A stretch of 64,000 nucleotides of DNA. Origin: Rotaria sordida (lineage: Eukaryota > Rotifera > Eurotatoria > Philodinida > Philodinidae). Shown piece by piece: positions 46,346-61,046 of this stretch. Positions within the stretch are counted from its first letter, which is position 1. Each line of letters starts with the position of its first letter. A program made the position numbers and the translations under genes. The stretch is from positions 87,281-151,280 of the forward strand of contig CAJNOL010000368.1 of the NCBI GenBank assembly GCA_905250125.1, given 5' to 3'. The notes beneath the pieces are model-generated. The model had not been told where the DNA came from. It did no database searches and saw only the letters and a program-made list of their open reading frames with translations.

Positions 46346-49254
46346 TTTCATTCGCAAGAATTTGATTGTATATGACAAAAATTCTTTTTTTGTTAATTAA
46401 TATTATCTGCATCTTTTCATGGTTGGAAAGTTACATCAATAATGTAGAAAGTATACTAATTCTTTTCTAGGTCATTTTTCGAAAGGCAATATGCTTCATT
46501 TTATTTCATAGTCAAATAGTTTTTCTGATAAATTAATATACCATATCTTTACTCTTGATCTTGTATATACAATGATATTAACTTTATATTTTTTACTCTT
46601 TTAAGATTCAACATGTTTGTTTGTTTTTTTAGAAGAAATATTAAATAAAGAATATAAATACGTACATTTACTTATCACTCAATGATATAATTTATTTTAA
46701 TTTATATTTTAATATAAATCATATCGCACGTTTGTCCGCACTATCGACAATAGCGTTAACGACTTTCCATCCCAGCTATTAACAATTGTGAAGTGTGTTT
46801 TCTATACAAGTTTGAATTATTTATTAGAAAGAATTCAAATTAGTCGAGAAGAAAACTGTTTCAGAATATGTTTTTATTAATATAAAAATTTTTCAATGAC
46901 ATCTATAATAAAAAAAACATATCTCATAATTGGGATTGATTTGGATTCTGTGACTAGTACAAGCGACTCAAGATCACGATAGAGAATCGAAAATGACCCA
47001 ATTCTTTGAATTTTAACAGACTTCAAAAATAATCATTCGTTTTTATACAATACTTTCCAAAAAAAAAACGACGGTAGCTTCTCAATAGTTATCACATATG
47101 AAGAACTATATCAAACAATAAACTCTTAGCATTATTTGTCAAGTATAATCTATTGCTTAGACTACGATTTTATTTTGTATAGAATTGTTGATTAATTTAA
47201 TCTGTAGAATTATTCAACGATAAAAACTCACTAAAATTTCTTGAAAGACTATACGAAAAAAACAAACAAATTATTAATTTATTAACAAAAAACCAAACAC
47301 TTTCTACAATTGATATAAAAAAAATAAAAATAAAAATAAAACTTGTTATTTCTCAATAATATATAATTAAATTCATATATAAAAATATTATATTGTGGAA
47401 TTAAACTTGTTCAATAAACTATTATACATCGATACAAAAATAGAAATACATGTCTAGTAATGATCAATAAGATGATTGAAGATCATAATAAAACACTAAT
47501 GTGAATTTGCAAGAATATGAAAAATGATTAGTATACTTGTCATTTGATTAGCTATTTTTATGTGACCAAATCGATAAAGTTGAATATTTTATGATGCGAA
47601 TAAACATCGATCAATCGATGAAAGTAACACATAGTCAATTGAAATATATGGTGTTACTCATGATAAAAATACATGTATTCATCAGCATTTAAGGTTCAGT
47701 TTTTTCTTCTGTATTATTATATTGAATAGTTGCTATTCATTTTTCAAATATTCTAAAATTAATACAAATACAGCAGATATTAAAAAAATAATGTCCACAA
47801 GAAATTCAATATAATTTTTTGCAGATTACAAATAGATTATTTTTTAAAATATGATCAACATGACTTTGAATTCAAATTACTATTTTAAGATGTAAGAAAA
47901 TATTCAAATTATTTGTATGAAATTGGTCAATAATTATCTTATAAAAAATTATGTTCAGTTCCGTTTTGTCGGCTAATTGAGACCAATTAGAGACATTTTC
48001 TGATTGGTCGTTGACATAACTGTTTTTTTTTTCTTTGATATACTATATTTTAATTATTAATCATTTGGTCGACAAGTCAAGGTGCAATTAATAGAGAACA
48101 TTAAGAATCACCACTGACTTATTAAATTTTACCTAGAAATATAACTAATAGCAATATATTTGTTTATTTTTAAATAATAATATTGAATAAGAAAAGATAT
48201 GAGTTCTGATCTCCTCTTAAGCCACACCCCCACTCACAGTACTATTGCATCAATTCTTTGTTTCTCTGTTATTTGTCAACAAAGATGAATACTCATTATG
48301 TGCTTAATTCATTAAACCTTAACTTGTCGACTAAACAATTAATTATGAGATCGCGATCTATCAAAGGAAGGAAAAGTTGTCGACACAGTGGGAGAAAAAA
48401 ATTTCTGTTGACAAAGTGGGAAAATTTTGTTTTTAATTATGAAATCGACAAAATAGACGTCCTTAGAATGAAGAGGTTTCTCTAATAAACATCAAATTAT
48501 TAATAAATAGACTTATAAAAATTCCCAGTAAACCGGATGTTTTTTTAACTAGAAAGCAAATTTTATGTCATCGTATTACTTGTACTTGAAATCCATAGAA
48601 TTTTTCTTGATTACATTGAACCAGCTAGTTCAAATAAACAATTCAATCGGTGAAAAATCAGTTCGGTTAATATATTAATTAATCAAATAGTTCTTTCGAG
48701 AAAAGTTTATTACTACAGTTTCATGAAGTTAAACATGATGAAACTCATGCGACTCTTAGAGTTTCTAATAGTAATAAGTTTAATTTTAGTCTGTCATATT
48801 TCATATACGCTAATTCTAAGAATGAACGAAGAACTTGGGTAAAGCTTTTCATCGAGTAATTTACAACATCTATGACTTATTTCACATGATTTTCTTCAAT
48901 AAAGACTTGATTTCGATCTATTCTTATTTGATGTTATTACTTAATACAACTGAAAATATTTCAATTCTTAATAGAATACTACTGTCGATAGGAAGACAAA
49001 ATGAGCTATAAAGTACGATTTTAAGTTAGACTTGCTATTTTTACGTTTTCTTCAATGCTTAGATATTTTGACCATTGCATGATCCTATAAAAAATCTTTG
49101 CTCACATTTTTGTATTAAAAGAATGAATTGGAAATCATTAGTCATTGAGACTTTTTGACAATTGATTAAAAGTAATCGAGAAAAATGAGCTCAACATCTC
49201 GACATAAAACATCTGTACTCTAGACAAAATTTAACTTCTGACAGCTGGTGAACT

Positions 49255-52115
49255 TATCGTATCCATAATAAATTCGTGCAGCATTATTCGTGGTCCTTAT
49301 TGTACAATGAGAAGTCATCAGTTCAACATTAACAGCTGAACTTTTGATGGTGACTAGAAATTTATCAGTTGAAAGCTTTCAAGATCATATTTTTAGATCT
49401 TCAAAAGTTGTGGGAATTCCTAAAAATGAGCAAAACAGTTCAACTTCAGTGTCATAAAAATTGATAAAAAACCGATTGTAAAAGTTCAGTCGAACCCGAT
49501 TGGCGACCGGCAAACCGTCGATCTGGTTTTGACTGTGACTATAAGATTATTGCAAAGTCTAATGGTCGCAATCGTATAAAATCTTATGTGGTCTTATCAA
49601 ATCATAATGCGAGATCTCAATTTTTTAATTAGTTTTTATAACGATAGCTTTGTGCGTTTAAACAAATGTATAGACGATTAGATGCATTCTAATTGCAACG
49701 CTACGCCCTTTAGAATTGAAAACACATCTTCTATGTCGTGTTACTTATCTATTAAAATATTATGTCACACATAATTCCATCAACTTAATTGAATAGAAGT
49801 ACGCTTTTTAAGATCATATTAATTATTAATTCGATGTCAGTAACTTCTTTTTGTTTTCCTTTTAAATTATTCATTTCTCTATTTTAGATTATTATATCGA
49901 TTCGGTTAAAGAGAAATTAACTTTTTCTTGTGGTTTGAATCATTGACATCTTTATTTCAGATAATATTTATCCTTGATTCAATAGAAGTAACCTTTATGA
50001 ATTTAAATTATTTAGTTTTCATTTAAGTTTATTTTATCAATTGAAGTCACTAGAAGTAGTTTTTTTTTTCATTCTTTTTTGTTTATGTTTTCCTTTTGAG
50101 TTTTTGTAATTTTTCTCAATGAATATGCATATATATTATTTAAGATAAAAAGGCTTTCTCTAGAAAATAAGCCGAAAAATAGAACAAAATCAAGTGTACG
50201 ACATTGTGAGAAACCCTAGAAAATCATAAATACATCATGCATCATCTAACATTAAGATCATAGAAGAATCGTATACTACGATTTTATCAGAAACAGTAGT
50301 TTGAAGATCGGCATATGAAATCCTACAAGTTCATATATGGTTCTCATACGATCCTGAAAGACCATACACTGAGTTTCTATATGATCTGGTAAGAATTAAA
50401 CAAAATCTTATAATTAGACTGTTTAACCTAGGTCACGCCTCATAAACAATTTCAATATTTATGTTCTCTTATCCTTGTTCGAAGGAGACTTTAATATATG
50501 ACAGAATAATTTCCATACTATGAAACCATATATTTGAATTGTTCTTTTTATTTTAAGACAGTGATAATGCATCTTAACAGAGAAAAAGCGTACTTTACTA
50601 TTTTCTGATACTTCTTTGTACTTCTGCACTTTTCATTTGACTTAGAATCTATTGCTAAGGTATTAACTTTTAATATTTATGATAAACAATACTTCATGCA
50701 TGTAAATTATATAAAATCATACAGATCGATGATAACAAAAAGAATACAATAAATAATAAAATGATAGAAATAGAAATGCATCACATCTCTTTAAAGAGAA
50801 TAATTTAACCGTTTTTCTGAGAATCAACTGAGCTAGATGAATCTCTAACCAATAGTATAATAACAAGTAAAAAAGGAAGAACAGCGTTCATAACAAACTT
50901 CAAGAAAAATATATTTATAGAAATATATAACAGCTTATTTCACAAAAGAACAAATAGAAAAACAAAGATGAATAGAGGTCTAAAAGAAAAGAAAAAAAAA
51001 TATATATTTTAAGTACAATTGTTTTTTTGTTTTGCATAAGCTGATGACAATTGTGATAAACTTAGCCTTGAAGAATAACAAGAGAAAATATAAGAAAATG
51101 AAGATAGTAATATCGATAATAAAATTTAGTAATGATGAAGCGGTAAATAATAAAAATGTGAATATGACAAAATAAATTTTACTATTACAAGAATTTTCAA
51201 TGAAACTAAATTATGTAAACGAGATTTTTGTTTTATAGCGAAAATTCATGATAAGAAAATATATCGTAGGTTAGATTAAAGTTTAGTTCAGAATAAAATC
51301 TTATGGTCTTAACTAAATAGTTCAGTTTGAAAGTTTCATAGTTGAGACCATAATTATTATAAAGTGAACTAGAAAGATTTCAAATTCAACTAGTTCCAAT
51401 TAAAATATTTTAATCGGCATTGAATTTCTATCTTTCCTCCAACGTATATTAAATACATAAATAATTGACTTATTAATTGTTAATTGATAGTAACAGGCAT
51501 TTGTAAAATGAAGACTTTTTAATTATTCATTCAAATCGCAAAGATCAGTAATAATTTCGTAATTGATTGTTTAGATAGGATTTTTCTTTACCAACGAAAT
51601 GCAGAAGAACTTCTCTAAGTACACATTCATGTACATCATCGTACTTCCTAAGTAAAAAAAAATTCGTTTAATGGATTACACTAATACATATAACAATAGC
51701 TCAAAAACAAGACTGATATTATACTTTTCAAACGTGATCATTGTATTTCATCCAGTCACCTAAAATTTGATATTTTCCAGTTGCTTTTCAAATCTTCAAC
51801 CATAGATCAATGAAACATGTACATATTCGAGTTATTGAATTTGATATCATTTTATTTGCCATCTTTCTAAGATATCAAGGTAGTGATACGAAAATTGGAA
51901 CTAGACCGGCGGTTTATCGATCACCAATCTGGTCCGCTTGAACTTTCACAGCCGGCTAGTTTAAGTCAGTTTTTTTATCGATTTTCAAGGCTTGAAAATC
52001 TTGAACTGACAAATTTCTAGTCATCATCAAAATTTCAGCTCTAAATATTGAGCTCACAGATTCTCGTCGTACTATAAGAGCCTCGACTTATACTGACGCA
52101 CGATTAACCGAGAGT
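49255..52115. mobile_element. Element of about 2.9 kb with long terminal inverted repeats
   Basis: Left arm about 49255-49535 and right arm about 51890-52115 are inverted relatives. Plus-strand left blocks GTGACTAGAAATTTATCAGTT, AAAAGTTCAGTCGAACC-GATTGGCGA and CCGTCGATCTGGTTTT have counterparts in the reverse complement of the right arm. The left arm has about 75 bp of additional sequence. The interior of roughly 2.3 kb shows no transposase. It could be a non-autonomous DNA transposon or a fold-back element; terminal bases and target duplication were not resolved. Confidence 0.6.
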
Positions 52116-54311
52116 TTTTCTGCGAACATGGTCACAGTCACATTCATGACATGACTGTGACTATTTTGCAGATATCTAGAAGAAACTTATTTAGATAAAA
52201 TAAGGAAGAAACAAAATAGTATTGTTAAAAATGTATATACATAAACATATTCGTACGAAAACTTAGAAATATGTTTACAATATCTTCTTTATGAACTAAT
52301 CATTAAATTTCAAACCTGAGTAAGATAATATCTTAGCAATAAATGTTGAAAAGAGATCAAGTCATTTTTTCTTTGTAGAATTGAATTTCTAACGGAACAC
52401 TCCATAAATTCAAAAGCATTTTTTTTTCTATCAGCAAGACTATTTCCTTAAAAAAAATTATATAGAAAAAAAAAAAAGTATTTTAAACTACATCCGTTTT
52501 TCACACTGTTATACTGTATAATCTTTTCAGGAAACATTCACTATGTAATTTAATCGAGGGCGAATAAGTCCAAGCAAAAACAATTTCATTCATTTATGTT
52601 CTGAAGTAGTCAAATGAGACAATGCAGAAAAAATTAAGTTGACTGCTTATTAATAATTTATATATATATATATATATAAATTTCATTTTAAAATTATTTT
52701 CTTGGATGAATTAACATCAACTTTATTTCTTATAACAACCATCGAATTTATTCTTTTTATACTTTTCTTGTTAGTGTAAGTCAATTTTATTCTAAAATTT
52801 ATTATGTTTCATGATTAAATGAATGCTCAAAATAACTTTAAAAACATCTTGAGAACGACTTATAAACCAACTAATTTATGACATTGATTAGCAACTACAA
52901 TACCATTCATTTTGTCTATTGACTCTTTAGAAATATATAATTGAATTAACTTTATTCCTGCTAAGACAGCTTATCCAACAGTTCAACATCCACCCATTCT
53001 ATTATGTTGAACGAACTATAAATAAACATTTTCCATTTTGACCTTTTTAAACTTTGAAACCATTTGACTTAATAAAAGAAATGAGTATTGACGACATAAA
53101 TGACTCTACAATAATAAATAATTTGTCAAACTACAAATAGTATGCTTCATGTAATTATATTGTCCTAGATCATTGATTCGATGGATTTAATAATAGACTA
53201 TCGCATGAATTCCATAGCTTACATACAGAAATGAATATTGAATCTATTCGTCTTGCAGAAAAAGTAACGCCCTCTATTTTGGATATCAATAGGATTAGTT
53301 TATTGCTTGACCATTGCATCGTTTCAATAGTTTTTATTTGTCTATTTTACAGACCAGAGAGAATCAGTCGGTCGAACAGTTATTGATTACTTTCGTTTGA
53401 TTAATGATCATATATTGATTGGGTGAATAGATGAATAGCATACTCATGCATTCAAATGCATGATGAATTACTAACTGATCGAAGACTATATTTCCGCATT
53501 CTTTTTTTCTTTTTCTTACTATAGTAAAGAAATACGATTTTAGTTACTGTTGTTATTCTTTTTTTTTTTATTGTGCTTTTTCTTTTTTCATTCTTAGATA
53601 AATTAATATTTAATACCATATAATTGCTTCATATCGTGAAAGTAAAAGATTAAAAATTTTTTATGCACTTTTATTTTTAAAAAAAATTACAATTAATTTA
53701 TAAGTTAGATGACTAACTAATAAAATTAGTAATGATAAATTGTAAAATATAACAAGAATAAAAAGAAAAGAATATAAATAGACTGATTTTTTTTGGCGTA
53801 GGAGTGTCAGAACGACGAAGTCTAACTATGCTTGTATGTGTGTTACATGCGTCATCACAACATTACAGGATCGGTTGGTAGGTTGATTACTTGCACTCGA
53901 CGGAGAAGGGGATAAGAAATGTGTAACAATTGTTCGTGCCTTTTTTTTTTCTTTTTCTCTTTTCTTACAATATTCTTCGTCTTTCATGTGTTTTCGTCCG
54001 ACATATTGCGGTACCATGGAAAAATGTATGAATAAAACCAATGAAAGATCTATTAATGCTCAATAACATAAATTATTCTAGAAAATTAAAAAGAAAAAAA
54101 TAATAGCGTAATATTTTCGGTTGTTTTTCTTTTGTATGTGTCGATATAAAAATATATTTTTTACGTCGCATATGTCATTACATTCATTTATGCATGTCTT
54201 TCATCAAGTTAATAAATATTTTATCACTTTGAGATAAATGTGAAATGTCAAATTTAACCTTGATATATTTTCAGATCATTTCAAATGTTTTATATTTTTT
54301 TATAAACGTTG

Positions 54312-57300
54312 ATGACTAAACAAGACGATCCATTGTCGACTGGTCCATTGACACTTAAATTTACTGGTGTTGATGAAGAAACAACATCCGATGATGAAGA
54401 AGAAGAAGAAGAAGAAGAAAAAGAAGAAATTGAAGAAAAAAATGTAATTCCAATACATACACCAGATTCTGCTCTATGTACACGTAATGGAAATACGCAT
54501 AACCTTACTATTAATAATTGTTATGGTAATAAAAAAAAAATTGTATTTTAATTTTTTCTTTTTATTTAAATAAATTGTTTTTTTTTTCTTATTTTTAAGA
54601 AAATAATTATGGAAGTCATCGCCGTAATCAATCAACATCAATTCCATATAAAATATATTTTGAACATCGTGAACGTTGTTGGACATTTATACCGAATACA
54701 GATGTAATTGTTGTTAATGTTGCTGTTAGTCGTGAACATCATTTTCGTCTTAATCCATTTTTGTAAGTAATCTCGGTTTTATTTTAGTATCTTCTTTTTT
54801 TGTTCATAAAGCTGTCAAAGACAGCCCAATACAAATCAGCAGAATTGGCTTGAACGTTTAAATACCAGGTAGTCACAACACGAAAACAAATAATTGGAAG
54901 AATACGCTGACCATATAAAATGCTTTCTAAAATGACTTATTTCGCTGATTCAATTTTTGTTTTTTTTTTATCAAGAATTTTTTTTTTCTATATAATTTTT
55001 GTTCTTAAGATATACAATAACACTAAGACATGGTGAATTTAATTGGACAATAACAAAAAAATATAAAGATTTAGTTATATTTTTTGAACGTATGAATGTT
55101 TTTCAAAAAACTGCTGCTTTACCATTTCCGACCACATCGTATGTTAAATAAATAATTGTTATTGAACATATATATTTTTGTAAAAATTTTATATTGTTAG
55201 ACATCGTGAAATTCGTCGTCAGATGTCACATTCACATGCTATACAAGGTCTTACACTTAAACCTGATGTGCTTGTTGATGATAATGATATTAATGATCGA
55301 GAAGTACATAAAGAATTTTGTTGTTTTTTTGTTTTTTCTATTAATTTTGTTTTTTTCATTTTAGAAACTTGTAGCTGACAAATTATATTCCATTGTAAAT
55401 CATCCAGTTCTTTCACTGCATAATGAATGTGTAAGTTTTTTGTAAATTTCAAAAACAAATTTTTTTAACTCTTTTTTTTTACAGATAAAATTTGTTGAAT
55501 CATCTCCATTATCATTTATACGTGAATTAGGTCGTAAATATAAAGAAGGTATTGTAAAAAAAAATTCAGGTGGTTATAGACAAGGTTGTTGTGGTAGTAT
55601 TAGTGCACGTATAAAATGGCTTAAACGTTGGTTAATAACAAAAGATTCATGGATTGCTTATTTAAATCCTAAAACAGGACATGTACGTGCTGTTATGCTT
55701 GTTGATAAATTTTTTCATGTACGAACTGGTCGTGTTCATACTGGTTCAGTTAGAAAATTATATATTTCTAATTTAGCACGGTAAATGTTTTCTTTTTTTT
55801 ATTTTGAAGAAAATTTTTATTTTCGCTTTTGTTTTTTTTTTGTAAAGTCGACTTTATTTAAATTGTCCAACTGAACGTAAAGCAATTGAATATTTTGATG
55901 ATATAAATCGAATGTTAAAAACAACTGGTCGAGATTTTCATATTGAAAAACGATTTAATTCATTTGCACCTATAAGAGTAAATACAAAATGTCAATGGCT
56001 TGTTGATGGTTCAGATTATATGGAAGCTGTTGCTTATGCAATTAAATCTGCTACAGAAGAAATTTATATAACTGATTGGTTTCTTAGTCCAGAAATTTAT
56101 CTTAAACGTCCAGCTTTATCTGATGAATGGCGTTTTGATAAAATGTTAGAAAAAAAAGCGGTAAAAAAATAAACAACAAGAACAATAAAATGTTCTGTTT
56201 TTAATTAATCAATAAATTTAATTTATTGTAGAATGAAGGTATACGAATATTTGTTTTATTATATAAAGAAGTTGAATTAGCTATTGGAATAAATAGCTCA
56301 TATTCAAAAAGAAAATTACTTCAAGCACATCCAGAAAATGTTAAAGTTCTTCGTTATCCTGATCATACAGGACAAAATGCTGTTTTATTTTGGGGACATC
56401 ATGAAAAATTAGTTATTATTGATCAAAGTATTGCATTATTTGGAGGTTTCGATTTATGTTATGGTCGATGGGATAATTATCATCATTTGTAAGATATATA
56501 TATATTGAATTTTTCCATCCATATGCTTTGTTTTTCTATTATTTAGATTAACTGATTTTGGAAGTGCATTACCAATGAAACATCATGCAACTCAAAATGT
56601 ACCAAGGACACATAGTGTTCCATTAGTAAGAGAATTTTCTTTTTATATATTGATATCGAAAAATAAATTTACATATAAAAGCATGATAAAGTTCAGTGTT
56701 GCAATAAGAAGAAGAATATTCATTCGATTTCAGCTACCAGGCCATATGAAATATTGCCTAGTGGCGGCAGATTCAATAGTCGGGTAGTTTCCCGACAAGT
56801 ATGAATAGCTTTAGCTTTGAAGAGAAAGCCGACATGGTGCAGAAGTTTTACGCTCAACTGCTTGAGCTCTCTAATCATACTAACTAAGATAGTCTCAAAA
56901 AAAAAATCTCACTACCAGGTAAAAAGTACCTGAATTTTATTTCTTTAATCCCACAGCTTGACTACAAATAGAGTCTATTAAACTCTAATCGTAAAGACTT
57001 GATCGATCTTCATAATGGAGCAGCTAGAAGATCAAGATAGATTTTTTTTTCTGGAGACGAGAATGTCTCAACATAGAAAATAAATTCTATTCGACAGCTC
57101 AATACTATCCTTGGGGCTACGTTAGTCATAACAGCAGGTGTATATCACAACGTAGTCAGCATACTATCGGACAAGTGATCCGAGACGAATAGCCATTCTA
57201 TGACTTGTCCAGAGTCATTCCATGACTGACGGTACTAAGATTTGCATACAGTATCTTGCGGATACGTGTTGAACAACGCAGCTACTCAGTTACGGTAACT

Positions 57301-60300
57301 TCCGATAGGACATCTTTTCCAATCAATTTTTGAAAATATTGATTCTAGCTCTATTGAAAAGGAAAAAAGTTTCGTAGATCTTTAATTCTATCAGCATATC
57401 ATAAATATCTATAAATTCTTTTCTTCATAAAAATCATGTAGATCAATCAAATGATTCAATCACCAGTATCGATTGATGCACTTGACCTTGATGGTGCGAC
57501 ATGTAATCGTTTTATAAATGCAAATGATCATATTGAACAAACAACTGATCGAACTCCATCTCCATCATCACGTCCAATAACTACTACTACTGATGCATTT
57601 TTTCCATCAAAAATTGCTCAATTTCGTAGTGAATATCATCTTAAAGATCATCTTAAAGAACCACATTCATTTGGTTCAATTTCATATAATATAAATGATA
57701 ATTCTGTTTCATTATCATCAAATCGTTCAATGTCAAAAACACTTAATAATGATCGAACATCTGATACAATTGATCGAATAATAAATCCAACACGACGTTT
57801 TTCATCGTCAGATATTGATCAACAATCTGTTCATCTTTTGGATACACTACAACATAGACAATTAATTGAACAACAAAAAAAACGTCGTATTTATCATTTT
57901 AATCATACACTTTTTTCAAATATATATAAACGTACACATCGTTTATCATCAGCTGATTCTCATATGTATTTAAGTTCGATACAAAATCGTGAACGTCATA
58001 CACGTCGTCGACATCAAAGTGTTAGAGATTCAGATATGACTGATCAACATACAACATCAGATAGTGTTTATAGTCGAGCATTAGAAAAATATATTCTTAA
58101 TCACGAAGCAGAAGAACAAGAAGAAGAAAATAACGAAGGACAACAACATCGAAGATATCGAACATTACTTTCTCTATCTGATGGAGGAACTCGACGAATA
58201 TCAACTGCTGCATCATTACGTCATAGACTTTCTTCACATGGTAATACATCTGATTTACAAGTTGAAAATAAACAACAACAATTAAAAATGACAAAACTAA
58301 ATGCTGAATCAAATAATCGTGGAAAAAAACTTTCATTTCTTTTACCACGTCGAAGAGCAAGTTATTATCCAGATGATACATCAAATGTTTTATCGGATGA
58401 GCAAAAAAAGAAACGAGATGTTATATGGCCACTTAAACGATCTTACTCATTTGATACACCTTTTCATCGTGAAACAATTGACGCTTTAAATAAAGGTATG
58501 TTTAAAAGTTAAATTAAAAAGAAAAAAAAAAGAAGAAAAGAAAAGTTCAATATTCGTCTATTGTAAAACTAATTCCTTTATAGAACATAACTATTCTCCA
58601 ACCGAGACTTGTAAGTAAAAAAATATTCGACTTGTCTGTTGTCCCTTGTACATACAATTATGTCAGCTATTGTGTTTTTTTTTGATTTCAATATTATTTA
58701 TTGTAAATGATAAAATATCATTATTTCATTAAGTTGTGCATGCTATTGTTTCACATGTTGTTTTTAATCAGCGTTTTCTATATAAATATTTATATATATA
58801 TATATATACACTTTATATCATTTTAGACAGTGGATCACGATGGGAAAGACTTAAACTTGGTATTCAATCAAAAATAAATCGTTTTACAAAATCAACTGAA
58901 GATGTTTCAACATTAACACTTACATCAATGCCTAGAAGAAATTCAACTGAAACACAACCAATATCAACATCACATCGTCATATTGGTATTAATGTTGGTC
59001 CAACACTTGATCGTATACGTTTACGTGATAAAATTCGTCGTGTAAAATTAAATATAAAAACAACTTGGAAACAACGTTCAGATTTAAATGAATCTGATCA
59101 ATCTGATATTGATAATAGTGATTATTATCGTGATTCATTACATGATGATATGAGTTCATTTATTGGTTCATCAAGAAGATCGACAACAAATCAACTTGGT
59201 TTACAAGGTTCATCAAAATTATGGTTTGGTAAAGATTATGCAAATTTTTTACTTCGTGATTTTCGTAATCTTGATCAACCATTTCAAGATCAAATTGATC
59301 GAAATACAACACCACGTATGCCATGGCATGATGTTGGAGCTCTTGTATATGGTGCTTGTGCACGAGATTTAGCAAGACATTTTATTGAACGATGGAATTT
59401 TGTAAAACTACAAAAGGCTAAAGATAATGAACGTTATCCATTTTTATTACCAAAATCTTATGGTAGTTATACACCATGTCCTAAACTTCTTTCGAATACA
59501 TTTAATTGTTCAACACAAGTATGAAACAAAAAAAAAATTTACTTTTTTTTTTGTAAGTATTAATTTTTATTTTAAAAGGGATTACGAAGTGTTGGTCCAT
59601 GGTCAACAGGTAGAAATGATACAGAAGAATCTATACATAATGCTTTTATTGATATAATAACAAAAGCTAAATATTATATTTATATTGAAAATCAATTTTT
59701 TGTTTCATTAATTGATGATTCAACTGTACGTAATGGTATAGCTGATGCTTTATTTAAACGAATATTACGTGCACATCAGTAAATAAAATGTGTTTTTTTT
59801 TTTCGCAAATAATTCTTTTTTATTTCTATCTTTAGAGAAAAAGAAACATTTCGTGTTTATATTGTAATGCCATTAATACCCGGTTTTGAAGGACAATATG
59901 GTACATCGAAAGCTACAGCATTACAAGCTATAACACATTGGAATTATCGATCAATATCTCAAGGTCAACAATCATTATTAGCTCGTTTAGCAAAAGAAGT
60001 TGGTGATCCACATCGTTATATATGTTTTTTTGGTTTACGTACATGGTCTGAAATGAATGGACGTCTTGTATCAGAAATTGTTTATGTACATAGTAAATTT
60101 GCCATAGTTGATGATAATCGTGTATTAATTGGATCAGCAAATATAAATGATAGAAGTTTAATTGGTGATAGAGATTCTGAAGTATCAGTTTTATTTGAAG
60201 ATACAGAATTTGTACGTGGAATGATGAATGGACAAAATGTTCAAGTTGGAAAATTTGCAAGTGGTTTACGTAAAAGATTATTTCGAGAACATTTAGGAGA

Positions 60301-61046
60301 TTTTGATGGAACACAAATAAATTATCAAGATCCAATATCAGATTCATTCTATAAAGATACTTGGTTATCAACAGCAGCAAGAAATACAACAATGTTTGAA
60401 AAGGTATTTCTTATTTTATTAAATTTTTATGAAACACACTCGAAAAAGTAGTGTTAAAGTATACGGAGTAAAAATTTAGACGTACAGACCGTGAAAGACA
60501 ATCTGGGATAGAGCTCATCGGGTTCGAATCAGAAAACTTTGGATCCGATGGGTTCTACCCAAGGAACCTATCACGGACTATGACAGATACCTTGAGAATG
60601 TGACAGTTGTTATTGATATATATATATACATATATCAATAACGTCTTGTTCTAATATATAAACTACTTATTGCATTTCTAAAGAGGATAATGATGACATG
60701 CCTTTCAAAATTGATAGATTAAAGTAATCTTTATATGATTAGCAAAGAGTAGCTACATTGTGCTTCACATTTTAATATCGCTGGCATTGTGCTAACAGCT
60801 TCTTTTATTTTATTCTTTTAGATATTTAATTGTATTCCAACTGATTCCGCATTTACATTTTCTCAATTACGTGAAATTCAAGCAGCTTCAAAACTTTGTG
60901 AAACTAATCCTGAAGAAGCACGACGTTTACTTCAATCGATACGTGGTTATTTAGTATTAATACCACATAAATTTCTTTCAAAAGAATATCTTGGACCACG
61001 ATTACCAGCTAAAGAAATTTTAGCACCATCATGGTTTTGGACATAA
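54312..61046 (+). CDS. PLD1: Phospholipase D, PX-PH type (PLD1/2 family) with enlarged loop
   Basis: Fifteen exons (54312-54525, 54600-54762, 55020-55139, 55201-55303, 55365-55430, 55485-55780, 55848-56160, 56232-56488, 56547-56625, 57442-58495, 58584-58610, 58827-59518, 59579-59778, 59836-60403, 60822-61046) give about 1458 residues. PLD1/2 enzymes hydrolyse phosphatidylcholine to phosphatidate on cell and endosomal membranes, under phosphoinositide and small-GTPase control. After an acidic N-terminus come a PX domain ([20 protein letters not shown]), a PH domain ([14 protein letters not shown]), HKD motif 1 (H482, K484, D489), the IENQFF motif, HKD motif 2 (H1280, K1282, D1287; GSANINDRS) and the conserved C-terminus ending in W-x-W-T. 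Both HKD motifs are intact. Exons 10-12 add about 580 low-complexity Ser/Arg/Gln-rich residues between the catalytic halves, far more than in vertebrate PLD1. The symbol marks the family, not strict orthology. Confidence 0.9.
56745..57330 (-). repeat. Dispersed GC-richer repeat, copy 2, in PLD intron 9
   Basis: Reverse-complement relative of 27200-27510. The outer blocks match, whereas about 220 bp (roughly 56890-57110) has no counterpart in the other copy. It accounts for most of the 816-bp intron. Confidence 0.65.
60480..60655. repeat. Small hairpins in PLD intron 14
   Basis: Two adjacent palindromic stretches. About 60482-60590 pairs CCGTGA...GGGATAGA with its inverted counterpart near TATCACGG, and 60609-60646 is a near-perfect palindrome GTTATTGATATATATAT...TATCAATAAC. 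The AGAGCTCATCGGGTT block is also seen at 22449-22463 in an SNX14 intron. Confidence 0.5.

Larger units (their letters stand above)
42752..54311. other. Gene-poor region of about 11.5 kb
   Basis: No exon chain or domain was found on either strand. The part at 42820-43870 includes a TA microsatellite and a purine-rich GAA/GAAA tract (about 43420-43580) whose open frames are low-complexity artefacts. Farther on are a degenerate dispersed repeat (45640-46345), an element with long inverted ends (49255-52115), and AT-rich sequence. Remaining frames are short and lack protein-like composition. Confidence 0.6.

Noticed and set aside
44700..48500. Several 60-75 codon frames in the gene-poor block
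   Set aside because: Length is as expected by chance, composition is not protein-like, and no exon chain could be built.
54474..55458. Minus-strand frames opposite the first PLD exons
   Set aside because: Shadows of PLD exons 1-5 and their introns; no independent evidence.
58097..60392. Minus-strand open frames opposite PLD exons
   Set aside because: They are mirror frames of coding exons, rich in His/Leu/Tyr owing to host codon bias, with no domain.
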